Shown: piece after piece, positions 52,835 through 63,724 of the stretch
Position numbering within the stretch: the first letter of the stretch is position 1
How the letters are laid out: each line of letters opens with the position of its first letter
Assembly (NCBI GenBank): GCA_025642065.1
Contig: JAODUP010000706.1
Span: 1-64,000 of the forward strand
Source of the DNA: Paralvinella palmiformis
Taxonomy: Eukaryota; Annelida; Polychaeta; Terebellida; Alvinellidae
Reading direction: 5' to 3'
Length of the DNA: 64,000 nt
Translations under genes and position numbers: made by a program
The notes under the pieces: model-generated
The model's input: the letters and a program-made list of their open reading frames with translations, nothing else
What the model was told of the DNA's origin: nothing
Databases searched by the model: none

Positions 52835-53280
52835 TAGGGTTAATAGAATAGCGATAGTCAACATTGAAAAACAAAGTTGATCAATAGGAAGTATAAACTG
52901 ATTTGATGCGTAGCCAAATACATGATTAAATATAATTCGCCATAATACAGTAAGATGTCTTATTTCAAAAGTCTCTGGAAGATAGTAAGTGCACCATCTG
53001 ACGTATGCAAAAACAGCATGTAATTCAAAGATAAAGTAATAATGAAATGTCAGAAAAAACATAGAAAAACATTTATTGGACAGTTTAAATGTCAGTATTT
53101 GAAATGCGACTGTCAAGGTGTATTTAGATGTAGATACGTGTTCGAGTGCCTATTTGTTTCATCGCGCTAACAAAAACACACAGACGAAAGTTCAGATGAA
53201 ATTTTAGCAAGGTTAGACGTACTAAGTGAATTATGTTAATTAAGAGAGGAATTGCCTCTGTAGGCGTGATGTTGGTAATT
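52835..53280. other. Intergenic, nothing assigned
   Basis: The 114-codon minus frame (53116-52772) crosses into SINE S7 and has no motif; treated as chance. Confidence 0.5.
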
Positions 53281-53282
53281 TG

Positions 53283-53412
53283 ATCTCCATGTAAGTTACG
53301 ACCGAGTTCAAATTATCCCCTGGGGGTGACTTCCAGAACTGTACCGTCAATTCTACCCACAGTAATGTGTCTGCGACGACTCCTGAACATTTGACGTGCG
53401 ATGTGATGACTG
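53283..53412 (+). repeat. Dispersed repeat family C, copy C3
   Basis: Matches C1 in 'agttacgaccgagttcaaa' and the following 'cccctgggg' block; later similarity fades. Confidence 0.55.
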
Positions 53413-53414
53413 GA

Positions 53415-54565
53415 GGCAACAACTAACTCTGTTTGACGGATGAGCTCAGAAGATTGGTCTGGAAAATATGTCATGAAATTGCTATTTTTCATCTCCCAGT
53501 GAACAAGGAAGAAACAGTGCAGTCATTGAAGCATAATTCTCTAACTTGCCTACATTAAAATATACAACATATTTTAATCTATATGTTCACACTACCGTTT
53601 CATTATTTAATAGCATGTAATTTAAAAAGCCTTCCAATTACCTATTAACTGACACTTGTGGCTATTATTATGTTAACAATTCATTCTTCTTTCATTCATC
53701 AGGGAATGAACATTTATATCTTGAAAACTAAATGTGTTCATCCTTCCATAGCAATAAATAACTATTGTTCGCATTGTACATATATGGGAATGCATATACT
53801 GCTAGATTATTGTATGTGGCTTTCTCTGAATCAGCAGGATTATAAGCTGATAACTCAATAGTTAGCATAATTCAATAATTGTATCATGGTTATGTGGCTA
53901 ATTAGACCTTTGTACAACATAAAGTGTAAAAAGTGTAATAATTGATAGACTATCGTGTTCTGTCCTTTACTACACTACGTAGACGATATCACAAAGAGAT
54001 TACGGATCTCTGTAATAACCTACTGGTGATATTGGAGGATACGACCACTTTCTGCTGTAGTTGGGCATGTAAGAACACAGGCTAATGCTATCTTCGGGCA
54101 CGCATCGTGTAAAGTCTGAGATCACAGGCTGTTAGCCTTGAATTACAGCATCTCTTCTTAATGTATCACTTCTATATGATAAAGACCCATACCGTATGGT
54201 TATATTTAGATTTGTACTGATTCATCAGGTTATTAGAGACGGCAGCAGCTGGCATTTGGCATACAGAACCCCTTTGGTGCAGCGATCTATGGGTAATAGT
54301 CATTTCGGGCATGTCTTGAAAACAATGAATTTATTCTGGTTTTCACAGCTAATGTTCATTTATGGGAATTACCTTTTGATCATATTTAGGCAGTTATAAT
54401 TACCAATTAATATAAATGTTTGTTAAAGCAATGCACATTTATATTGTTAGAACGGCCTACTACTACGATTGTAGTATACATTAACATGTAAGTAGCAGAT
54501 ATTTCGGAAGATACACTAGGAATTTGCTAAACGACAACTAGTTAATTGATATATACTTACGTTTG
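53415..54565. other. Intergenic, nothing assigned
   Basis: Frames of 67 codons only; no motif. Confidence 0.5.
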
Positions 54566-54570
54566 TTCAA

Positions 54571-54615
54571 CACACACGCACACGCGCGTACACACAGACA
54601 CGCACACACACACAC
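54571..54615. repeat. Imperfect (CA)n microsatellite
   Basis: CA with CG interruptions, touching family A copy A4. Confidence 0.93.
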
Positions 54616-54619
54616 TATC

Positions 54620-54900
54620 TGTTCCTGTGCCCTATTATACACAGCTAAAACACACATTCTCCGGGCCAGAGAGTGAGGTTCTTGATTATTATGCTGCGGT
54701 TGAGATGTTATTTTCTTTGCGTGGAGACTAGGCTTCCTGGTATGCGCATTCTAACTTTATCTACAGCTGTATATTCCGAGAACTATTTGCGTCCTTGGAG
54801 GAACGACGTTTAGGTATTTAGCCTGACTCAGGAATAAAAACACTGGATCGCATATGGAGCGGTGGCATTGAATACAGCTCGTGTGGTTGGTGTGTTAGAT
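54620..54900 (-). repeat. Family A dispersed repeat, rearranged copy A4
   Basis: Starts with the 'ttatacacagctaaaacacac' end at about 54633-54654, then jumps to sequence matching 19850-19560 in reverse complement (about 54690-54900). In A2 these two parts are the opposite ends of the repeat, so A4 has an end-to-start order. Confidence 0.75.
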
Positions 54901-54904
54901 ACCC

Positions 54905-55225
54905 AAATTAGTTACAGTATAAAGAATTGTAATATTTAAAACGACTATAAAATCTTTGACATGGTCAGCTATAATCTTGTTCAAGAACCAATGTCGATGC
55001 TTTGACACGGATGCATATAAAACGAATTTGAAAAGTGAGATCGTTAACTGAAATAAATGATAATTTTAATGGAAAGGAATATGATGAAAACGAAGTAGGA
55101 GTTTTGAAAACAAAGGGTTTGTGGCAATTGCTTACTTCCTTCTTCCTTCATTATTTAATTGTTTTCCTTATTCAGGTAATTTGTTTGTATTGACAATAAC
55201 GAATAACCGAAACATATTGGATAAT
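54905..55225. other. Intergenic, nothing assigned
   Basis: No feature recognised. Confidence 0.55.
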
Positions 55226-55228
55226 AGA

Positions 55229-55270
55229 CAAGCAGGCAGGCAGCCAGGCAGGCAGGCATGCAGGCAGGCA
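55229..55270. repeat. (GGCA)n tetranucleotide repeat
   Basis: About ten GGCA/GCAG units with two changes. Confidence 0.93.
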
Positions 55271-55274
55271 GAGA

Positions 55275-56345
55275 GTTAATCTGGTGAAAATCCCATGTCA
55301 GCAACACATGTGGTGGTTCTGTGAACAAATAGCGTTTTAATATAGATTCGTCTTCCTTGTTTGGAGAAAAACCAGAAGAAGTTATATTACAGAGAAGAAT
55401 ATACCTCATTTCCCGAGGCTGGTCGTATTACACCTCATTAACAACCAGTGTTAGTCTATTAGATGGGTCAGCAACGTGAGGTTAATACCAAGTGTCCCTT
55501 CAAATACACTAACACGGCTATCTTAGGCACCTATCTCCACATAAATGTCACACAACAGGCAATATGGGCCTAGTTTTAATGTCCCAAAAATAGGTGTAGC
55601 AAAGCAAACTCGCAGAATATACCACGACTCATCAATGCAAAGCCATCTGTACCACATATAACTACATTAGGCACTTGCACTCAAGCATCGTTATTGCATA
55701 CGGAAAATATGTATTTATATTTTTGCGCTGAACATCGGTAGTTGATTCTTCAATAATTATTGAAATGATAATAAAGATAAGTAGAATTCAGAAATAAGAA
55801 AGCAATCAAACTATCCGGAACATTAAATGTCGCAAAATGCTACTTCTAAAATATACCTGGTATACATGTAACCATTAAAACATGTGAACATAGAATTAAA
55901 CATATCAATTTTGTGATGTTTTAATAATATTTTAGAGATGTATTAATAATGTTTTAGTGATGACAGATATTAAGAATGAGAAGTTTAGTATAAGAGCATA
56001 GTACGACAAGTATTTAACACAAAATTAAATGTGTTAGTTTATATTTTAGTAAATAATACTTTGTACATCTAAAATACCAAAACACCAGTATTTCTCTACT
56101 ACGTACTTGTCAATTATGTATAACAGTTACCTTTGTATTATCAATTTACCCCCACAACAGCAAAAAAAGGTTCGAGTAACCCTGAAAGACAATGGTTTCA
56201 AATGTAAAGATGAAACTGTTTTCAAATAGAGTAAGGTGGGATTTAAAAGCAGGTGCTAGAGAGATAGTTGGCTAGCCTTGCTACCAAATACCGAACATGT
56301 AATGATTATACATACGTGTTAGTTCTGTGTGAATGGGGAGCCCTG
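55275..56345. other. Intergenic, nothing assigned
   Basis: No feature recognised. Confidence 0.55.
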
Positions 56346-56350
56346 TGTGT

Positions 56351-56373
56351 TTGTATGTGTGTGTGTGTGTTGC

Positions 56374-56435
<62 letters not shown>

Positions 56436-56457
56436 TGTGTGTATGTGTGTGTGTGTA

Positions 56458-56488
<31 letters not shown>

Positions 56489-56489
56489 A
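56351..56489. repeat. Compound microsatellite (GT)n-(AT)n-(GT)n
   Basis: GT to about 56370, AT at about 56376-56432, GT to 56489. Directly precedes family B copy B1. Confidence 0.96.
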
Positions 56490-56494
56490 TTAGG

Positions 56495-56950
56495 GTACAT
56501 AGTAAGCATCAACATATCTAAACATCCTTCGAAACCTACCTCTATAAATCTAAATACAACTATACATAGATTAATCTAAAAATAAAATGTTCCATACCTC
56601 CACATATTGATAGATGTGTGCGTATACTGGTCTACTCATCAGCCTGTGGGAACCAGCTAATTCGCTTTTCGTACGCGACAAATATGTTACGCCCACAGGA
56701 AAGCGGCTACATGCAGGCTACGTACAAAAAGCGGAAGCACGTAAAAACATACCATTTGATACCACAGCTCGCAACAAACAACACGTGCGTGTGGTTCAAT
56801 GGTGACTTGCTACATACATATCATAAACTATTTTGACACCACAGTTTACATTCAACAGTAGTTTTCTATAAAGCATTTCGACACCTCAGATGCTGACCTC
56901 AGCTTTATTCGGGATACGAATAACTGAATAAATCCTGCCTATATTTCTAT
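56495..56950 (+). repeat. Family B dispersed repeat, copy B1
   Basis: Close relative of B2 (10.4-10.9 kb, opposite strand). Arms: a 56643-56650 with a' 56692-56699 (8 bp, perfect), and b 56663-56675 with b' 56721-56733 (13 bp, one mismatch that looks like a CpG change). The order a-b-a'-b' is that of a pseudoknot. Overlapping frames of 63 and 72 codons are not thought to be genes. Confidence 0.85.
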
Positions 56951-56956
56951 GAGGTT

Positions 56957-57162
56957 AACTATTTGTATTATCCCATTTCTTTTAGAAGCAAACTAAAAGC
57001 TTTTAAGACCACGTCACACCAATTGATGCAACATATGGCATGTTCTTCGTTCTCTTAATTAACTATTTGTATTATCCCGTTTCTTTTAGAAGCATACAAA
57101 AAGCTTTTAAGACCACGTTACGCCAGTTGATACAACATGTGGCTTGTTCTTCGTTCTCAGTT
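56957..57162 (+). repeat. Two-unit tandem repeat, 104-bp period
   Basis: Unit 1 from 56957 and unit 2 from 57061, each starting 'aactatttgtattatccc' and containing 'aagcttttaagaccacgt'; differences are mostly transitions. Confidence 0.9.
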
Positions 57163-57164
57163 TT

Positions 57165-57293
57165 CTTTGTGTTGATAACGTTTTTAATCATGCAATTTCG
57201 TGACTTCACATAAAGTACATTTTAACTTGCTTCAAAGATTCAAAGTTCATTTTATATATTGTTACATTAATGATATGCTGCAATTTCTGGAAT

Positions 57294-57324
<31 letters not shown>

Positions 57325-57685
57325 CAATCTGAAAGGTTTATGACAATAGTGGGATTCCCTATTATGTGAATTGAAATTTATACCTAGTTTAAAAATCCTT
57401 TATCTTTTTCATCAGTGTGCATGTGATATACCATAAATACGTATCATTATAAACTAGAAAGGTGTATGGCTCCTTTGAGAATTACAAGAAATATGATTGA
57501 ACAAAGCATATACATGCATCGTAAATAATTTACTGGTTTACTGGCTGAAGCCGAATTTTATTACGGGAGAAAAACTGAAATAACAAAATGTAAGATTTTA
57601 CCATTTAAAACACATTTAACCGCCGAACTATATTATCAATTTGTTTTTATTTATATGGAAACTAGGAAAATAAAATACAAGATAT
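57165..57685. other. Intergenic; (AT)n at 57299-57324
   Basis: Otherwise nothing assigned. Confidence 0.55.
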
Positions 57686-57689
57686 AGGA

Positions 57690-58000
57690 GGTTTAAACAA
57701 ATGCATTCCTTAGTAATGCAATGTGCAACAATATTTCATTAAAATTCATCAGTTTGGGATGCATTGGGCAGAAGAATAATGTCACAAGCTGGTCTGCTAT
57801 TAAAGGCAGTATCTACTTCATAAAATACGATAAGATAAAATACAATCAAACAACATATATATATATATATGATTGGCTGAAATCGAAGTAGCTATTTCGA
57901 TGTGATGAGAACTACATATATCACACACCATACAATTAACATCAACAGACGTTATCATTATGATGACTGTGATGATGATGTTGATAATAACTATAATGAT
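57690..58000 (+). repeat. Dispersed repeat family D, copy D1
   Basis: Direct-orientation relative of 59530-59940 ('gtcacaagctggtc', 'aaatacaa..aaac', 'cgatgtgat') and reversed relative of 49.9-50.05 kb. Ends in GAT-rich sequence, as does D2. Confidence 0.7.
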
Positions 58001-58005
58001 GACAT

Positions 58006-58008
<3 letters not shown>

Positions 58009-58074
<66 letters not shown>

Positions 58075-58148
58075 GGCGTGTGTGTACGTGTGTGTGTGTG
58101 TGTTTTGTGTGTGTTTGTGTATGTGTGTGTGTGTATATATGTGTGTGT

Positions 58149-58183
<35 letters not shown>
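58009..58183. repeat. Compound microsatellite (AT)n-(GT)n
   Basis: AT to about 58071, then interrupted GT to 58183; stands between D1 and B3. Confidence 0.96.
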
Positions 58184-58184
<1 letters not shown>

Positions 58185-58185
<1 letters not shown>

Positions 58186-58640
58186 ATGGCACTGGCTCTG
58201 AACATCAGCACCCTTTACATCCTTTAAAACCTATACCTCCATTAATATATGCATAATAAAGTCAATACATAGTTGAATTTCCGCATACAACAACATACAC
58301 CTCCAGACATCTATACATATATAGTCCTATACATATATATGTCTGGGTTAATCGTCAGCCTGTGGGAGCTAGCTAATCCGCTTTTCGTACGCCCACAGGG
58401 AAACGGTTATATGTAGCCTACACTCAAAAAGCAGAAGCAAACAACAACGTACCATTTGACATCATATCTCGCAGTTAACAACATGTGCATATGATTCAAG
58501 AGTAGGTTAACAAATATACAATGCTGCATTCAGCTGAAATGTATTGTGGCTGAAAGCTAACCTATGCATAAACATTTCGACACCACATATGCTGATCTCA
58601 GCTCCATTTCGGGTTCGAATAACAATATCAAACGTACGGA
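58185..58640 (+). repeat. Family B dispersed repeat, diverged copy B3
   Basis: Same order of blocks as B1, with the 'cgcttttcgtacg' and 'cgcccacaggg' arms kept near 58379-58399 but the segment between them deleted. Ends with the 'ctcagctccatttcggg' block also seen in B1 and B2. Confidence 0.75.
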
Positions 58641-58641
58641 C

Positions 58642-58880
58642 AGGGGTCTGATGGGTTTGGCAACGCCAAGTGGTGTCGTTTAGGCGTCGCCAAGTTGATC
58701 ATGATGAAAATGGGTGCCTTTCATGAACTCTCGGCGCGTGAACCAACATAACAGTTTCACTTTCAATACCTGACAATGTTGAGACGTGTACACTATTTAT
58801 ATATGAAAGCTACGAAGTGACAAAGCTAAACATATCAAGTAGCAATACTGCACAATGTATTATTACTGAACTAGAATGAA
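58642..58880. other. Short G+C-richer patch
   Basis: 58655-58700 has nested 'ggcaacgccaag' and 'ggcgtcgccaag' words, each able to fold back as TTGGC/GCCAA-type hairpins. Function unknown. Confidence 0.4.
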
Positions 58881-58881
58881 A

Positions 58882-58885
<4 letters not shown>

Positions 58886-58974
<89 letters not shown>

Positions 58975-59010
58975 CATATATATGTTATGTGTGATGTGTG
59001 TATGTGTGTG
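58886..59010. repeat. (AT)n with short (GT)n
   Basis: Two AT tracts, then a short imperfect GT run. Confidence 0.95.
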
Positions 59011-59014
59011 TATG

Positions 59015-59525
59015 TGTGCATGCATCACAACAAGAATATGCCTGATATAGCAAGAATATATATCACTACCAACTAGAAAACCGCGTGACTTATTTATTTG
59101 TGAATATAAATTAAATCGTATAAGAACAAATATTCTAGATATCAGGATGTTAGTTCTGGCCAAAAAGAAACAAAATGACATCCTTAAGAGATGGAGGCAA
59201 CAGGCTCGCTTTATAGATGACATTCAGTGGTTTATTCACGAATAAAATGGATTAATGCAACCGTCAGTCTACTCCAGGCCGTATCATGCCAACACCAATG
59301 ACAACAGCCTATGTTATATATCAGGTACGCCTTACTTGACACTGTTTTATCACGTATTAAATATTATTCGTCCCTGGTTGACAAAAGCTGAAGCATAGTA
59401 AACCAATACGTTTAACACATTCAGCGACTGAATTATGTTACAAATTTATCCATTCTGAGGTCATATATAAAATATAAACCTAAACCACAAGATACTGAAG
59501 GTGTAACGAAAAGTTATTTCTTTAA
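59015..59525. other. Intergenic, nothing assigned
   Basis: The 83-codon minus frame at 58972-59223 is partly microsatellite and shows no motif. Confidence 0.5.
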
Positions 59526-59529
59526 TACT

Positions 59530-59940
59530 ATGTACGGCAAAATATCATTATTAATAAATGTATTGGTGTTATATTTTACTGAAAAATAACGTCACAAGCT
59601 GGTCGGATATTAGTGAAAAAACATTCTTAATAAAATATATGATTAGATCAAATACAACCAAACCCGTTCTCACCAGTGTCATATATAAACTATTTGTTAC
59701 TCAGAGTGGTCTTTGTTATGGAAAAAAAGGTTAACTCAAGAACTGTGCTACTATATATTGTGTTCGAAGTAAACTATCACAGGTAAAAATGGCAGAAAAC
59801 TAAGTAGTTTTCTCGATGTGATCAGTTAGGGATACAACAAATTTGGCCCTCTATACAATGACCAGCAAGAATCGTCATAATTATGATGAAGATGACGATA
59901 AAGATGATGATAATAATAACAATACTGATAGATGGTAAAT
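59530..59940 (+). repeat. Dispersed repeat family D, copy D2
   Basis: Matches D1 from 'aataacgtcacaagctggtc' on, with an extra segment of about 100 bp in the middle; ends in a GAT/AAT trinucleotide stretch. Confidence 0.7.
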
Positions 59941-60018
59941 TATTTCTCAATAATTATATTTAGCGGGGCATTGCAAGGACATACAATTTGTTTTTTTATT
60001 GACTTTTTATTCTTCTAG

Positions 60019-60021
<3 letters not shown>

Positions 60022-60088
<67 letters not shown>
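60022..60088. repeat. (ATT)n microsatellite
   Basis: Uninterrupted ATT tract, then a few GTT units. Confidence 0.96.
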
Positions 60089-60091
<3 letters not shown>

Positions 60092-60094
60092 TGT

Positions 60095-60355
60095 TGTTGT
60101 TATAACTATTAGTACCAGTATTAGTAACACTAGTCATGTTGTAAATCGACGCACTAAGGCAAATAGGAGTAGTTGTTACTATTGTATTCCAGCACCTATT
60201 AATATATGTTAACTTACTTGTTAGAGTAAAAACAATTGCTTATTATTGATCCTTTCGATGTAGTTCTCCAATCAGGTATCAAGAGAACCACTTCCCATGA
60301 TATATATTGCCTTTGATTACCAATTAACATTACATAATATACATAAAAAATCAAT
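60095..60355. other. Intergenic, nothing assigned
   Basis: No feature recognised. Confidence 0.55.
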
Positions 60356-60379
60356 AACAATCGAACCATGTACCCACTG

Positions 60380-60470
60380 ATATCTCAGTCAACCTGCCAA
60401 CGCTTGAATGACCCGAACCCAGGTAGTGGATTTGAACCAACGACCTATCAACCTGTACACCCCAACTATA
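60380..60470 (-). mobile_element. Partial tRNA-derived SINE S8
   Basis: Minus-strand B box (ttggttcaaatcc) at about 60441-60428, preceded by 'gataggtcg'. Its B-box half resembles S7. No convincing box A. Confidence 0.45.
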
Positions 60471-60474
60471 TATA

Positions 60475-60820
60475 CTGAGCAAATATTAGGTAAATGAGAG
60501 GGAAATTAGTTTTGATTACTTTTATCATATGTATAACATATTCTGAATATGGTGGTTATTAAGTGAAGACAAGTTAAAGGTTGGGGCATCATTTATGTTT
60601 GAGGATACAACAGCTGTGACGATAGTAAGAGTCTACAAGAAGGATCGCATCTGCCAAAGGAACAAGGTTCTTGCTAAGGGTTTTATTAGGACAGATTCGT
60701 TTGTCCTATCAATGAATATTGGTAAAGCCAGTATTAATTTAGATATCTAGGAGCGATATACGAGGGACTCGTTAAGAAAATAACGTGCATATTAAAGGTA
60801 ATAGGAACAAAGAGAACATT
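60475..60820. other. Intergenic, possible repeat shared with 46.5 kb
   Basis: 'taggacagattcgt' near 60688 and the stretch before it resemble 46470-46530; otherwise nothing assigned. Confidence 0.4.
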
Positions 60821-60824
60821 GATT

Positions 60825-60995
60825 TTGTGGCCACTGTTGTGCAAATGGTAGGCTGAATGGCCCGAGTGACCTGCAAACGTAATGAAATGAAGTCAAAGAT
60901 GAAACAACCTTCAGAAGTGCCCACGCAGAGATTCGAACACGGGCGGTAGTGATCTGTGATCCAACACGCTATCGCTAGACCACGGAGGCGCCCAA
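60825..60995 (-). mobile_element. tRNA-derived SINE S6
   Basis: Minus strand: box A (gtggtctagcgatagcg) at about 60983-60967, B box (gtgttcgaatc) at about 60940-60930, then the family body with 'tctttgacttca' and 'cctaccatttgcacaa'. Same family as S4 and S5. A minus frame of 99 codons over it is incidental. Confidence 0.8.
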
Positions 60996-60999
60996 AAGA

Positions 61000-62635
61000 G
61001 TAACAATGTAATAGCTTACAGTTCCTATTTGAATAATGCAATATAAGCTTTTTACGTATATAAAAACTCACACGCTCACAGTCAACAACATATATATTTA
61101 TGCATGCAGTCGAATTAACATCAAATGTTTATCTTTCGTGACGTTTTGTTATTATATATTATGTTCAGTATACATACACTTTGCAATGATAGTATCCATG
61201 TCACCTCTATAAAATTGGTATTACGTGAACGTAATATGTTTACATAATTTACAGACGATTTTCCATACGTAGGGTAATAACAATCAGTAATTGTAATCGT
61301 AATACGGGATCGTAATCAATTACGTTTGACAATGAAGCAATGTAATGGTAATCGTACCAATTATATTCTTAAAGTAGTCATGATCCATGATTACATGTTC
61401 AATTATTTATTAATCTTGACCGCCTTTATTATCACCAGCATGTAAATTGTAGTATGATATGGTTCCCACATCTAACGATCAATATATTTATCATTGTCAG
61501 TAAACGTTTTAAATATTCTATCTGCAACAGTTATTTGCTTTACTAGTAACAGCCATCTCTGACTGGGAACATTACTTAATATTAACAACCACTCCACTCG
61601 TGCTCGATAACATTTAGTAACATTAATCTTGACAGAATTGCCTTTTATGTTTTCTAATCCAATAAACATGTACCAGTGTACATGTAGCAATGCATTACAT
61701 CATATTACTATCAACCCACATGTGCGCTTCGTCAGCGACTGGACATTGAATAATCGTATTAGAATTAGCAAAAATATCAATCAATCTCAAAATAAGCCTA
61801 TTTTACCCGAAAGTTTCTAAATGAATGAGGTGCCTTTCCGTGTTGATGTTCATTGATGTCCGTCATTTGTAATACGCTGTTCTTGTATTGAAATTCTATC
61901 TACAAATATCCCCTTTATACCACACAATAATAAGGTTTGATACATAGTTTGCGGGTGAAACGATACTTAATCCCGTATCGTGACAGCTAAAGTCAAGTCA
62001 GTAGTTTTGATCTTTTCCAAATACTGGATGCAGTCTCAGCGCCAATGAAAGGTAAAATATACCTACAGTAAAATCCAGATCTGAGAAAATGGAACAAACA
62101 ACATCAAACCTGATTACACATTTAACAATATTTAAACATATAACCTTATTCTTTAACTACGGTCCATAAAATTATTAATCGCTGTATAATTAATACTCTC
62201 TATGTTAATGCATAGAACCGTAATATTCATCAATGGTGATGTTCATGCTGACCGTGGTATGAAGAGTTTGTGCGAGCGAGGACATTTGGACGAATCGGCA
62301 AATGAGATGCTACTCGAGTATTAGCGGCCATTACATACAGGACTACACAATACAAACTCTTATTCTCCCTGCAACGGATTCAAAGGGAGAAAGATAGCTG
62401 ACAATAAGGCATCATCTACTGTGCCCCATGTTCGAAAGGATCTAGATAACGATAAGTTAGATCCATTGGATACCTCCAAGTTATCAGCTTATGATATTCG
62501 CGTTCTAAGGGTTGGTGAATTGTTACTAGTCGAAGAGGTCACTGATTATATTCTATATCAAAGCACAATAACACAGAACAACAAATGCATGGTTGTCTAG
62601 TCCATATATCATCCTTGCCTCGGGCAGTGCTCCAT
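61000..62635. other. Intergenic; GTAATCGTAAT-rich stretch at 61290-61355
   Basis: Short repeated words GTAATCGTAAT at 61290-61355 recur at 63208-63270. Otherwise no feature supported. Confidence 0.45.
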
Positions 62636-62639
62636 ATGT

Positions 62640-62840
62640 CAACAAGCGCTAATTGTAATGTTTACTCTCCACCACTGCAAAGGAGTATTCGTTTCAGTTT
62701 CATTGCTCCACACAGAATATATTTGCTTCACTATCACAATCAGATTCGTCTCAGCATGAAGTACCGTGATACATTAAAGTCCCGTTTATTCCCGAAGATA
62801 TTGAGTCATTGCAATTGTGGAAGTCAACCTGTATGATTCA
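62640..62840 (+). pseudogene. Possible LINE ORF2 tail
   Basis: Within the frame 62585-62836, FSFIAPHRIYLL and IRLSMKYRDTLKSRLFPK fit loosely the FSVAAPxLWNxLP...IRxxxxxxxFKxxLKTxLF end of CR1/L2-like elements, but the tryptophan is missing and no upstream block is seen. Confidence 0.35.
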
Positions 62841-62844
62841 ACCA

Positions 62845-63655
62845 AAGTTTAAACACATTAACATTACATTATCGTGTTGTTCCAACGAGTAATGTAGATT
62901 TTAAAAGATTATTTAGCTTTGAGTGGCAAGTTATTTTGTCTCGACCGGTGTCGCATGACATACCTCACGTTTGAGGCTCATGTGTATAAAGTACAATGCT
63001 CGCATACGGAAATCAGATATATGATTTTAGTTGGACTAATTTCATGAAACAACAACAAATGTGTATGTATTTAGGTACAACGATATTCATCCGGATTAGC
63101 AGCTTTCCGAAATTTAAAACAAATTAGTTCATCCAGTCTGTTTTAGTGTTGACGTTTATTCATGAATAAATGACAAACTGTCGGAAACATGATTCCAATC
63201 TGGAATACATGATCCTGTCATCGTAATCCTATCGGATTACTTTTTTTTAGGGTTATTGTAATCGTAATAATATAAAAGATAACAAGAACTTATAGTAATT
63301 ATGATTGATGAAATGGTCAAGGTAATCACTCCATGTCTTATTTATTTCTATGAAACTTTAAATATTATTGTCTCGTGATATTCTCGACCAGGAAGTAGAT
63401 GAGTGATCGAGTAAAAAATTAAATTATCTTTTTAATGGGTAGATTCGGGTATCAAAGGTTTATTATTATTAGTTAATAATGATAGTGAAGTGAGGCTGAC
63501 TAATGGCGAGATTAATTACGATGAAGTCCAGCATATTTAAGGTAATTATATATGATATAATTGTGTTAATGATGAATAATGATATAATTTCGCTACTAAA
63601 TCGTAGCTGTTAAAAATAAATGTTTGGCACATAGCCAAAATGAAGGATTATTATT
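62845..63655. other. Intergenic, nothing assigned
   Basis: Contains the second GTAATCGTAAT patch at about 63208-63270. Confidence 0.5.
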
Positions 63656-63660
63656 TCTAT

Positions 63661-63678
63661 AATATTATTATTATTGTC

Positions 63679-63723
<45 letters not shown>

Positions 63724-63724
63724 G
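63661..63724. repeat. (ATT)n microsatellite
   Basis: ATT tract with one GTC interruption; no LINE body recognised upstream. Confidence 0.96.

Noticed and set aside
52772..53116. 114-codon minus-strand frame
   Set aside because: Its end lies in a SINE and the rest has no motif; length is within what A+T-rich DNA can give by chance.
56614..56836. Family B frames (63 and 72 codons) as a conserved gene
   Set aside because: Conservation with 10.6 kb reaches outside the frame and is better explained by a young DNA repeat; B3 and B4 do not keep the frame.
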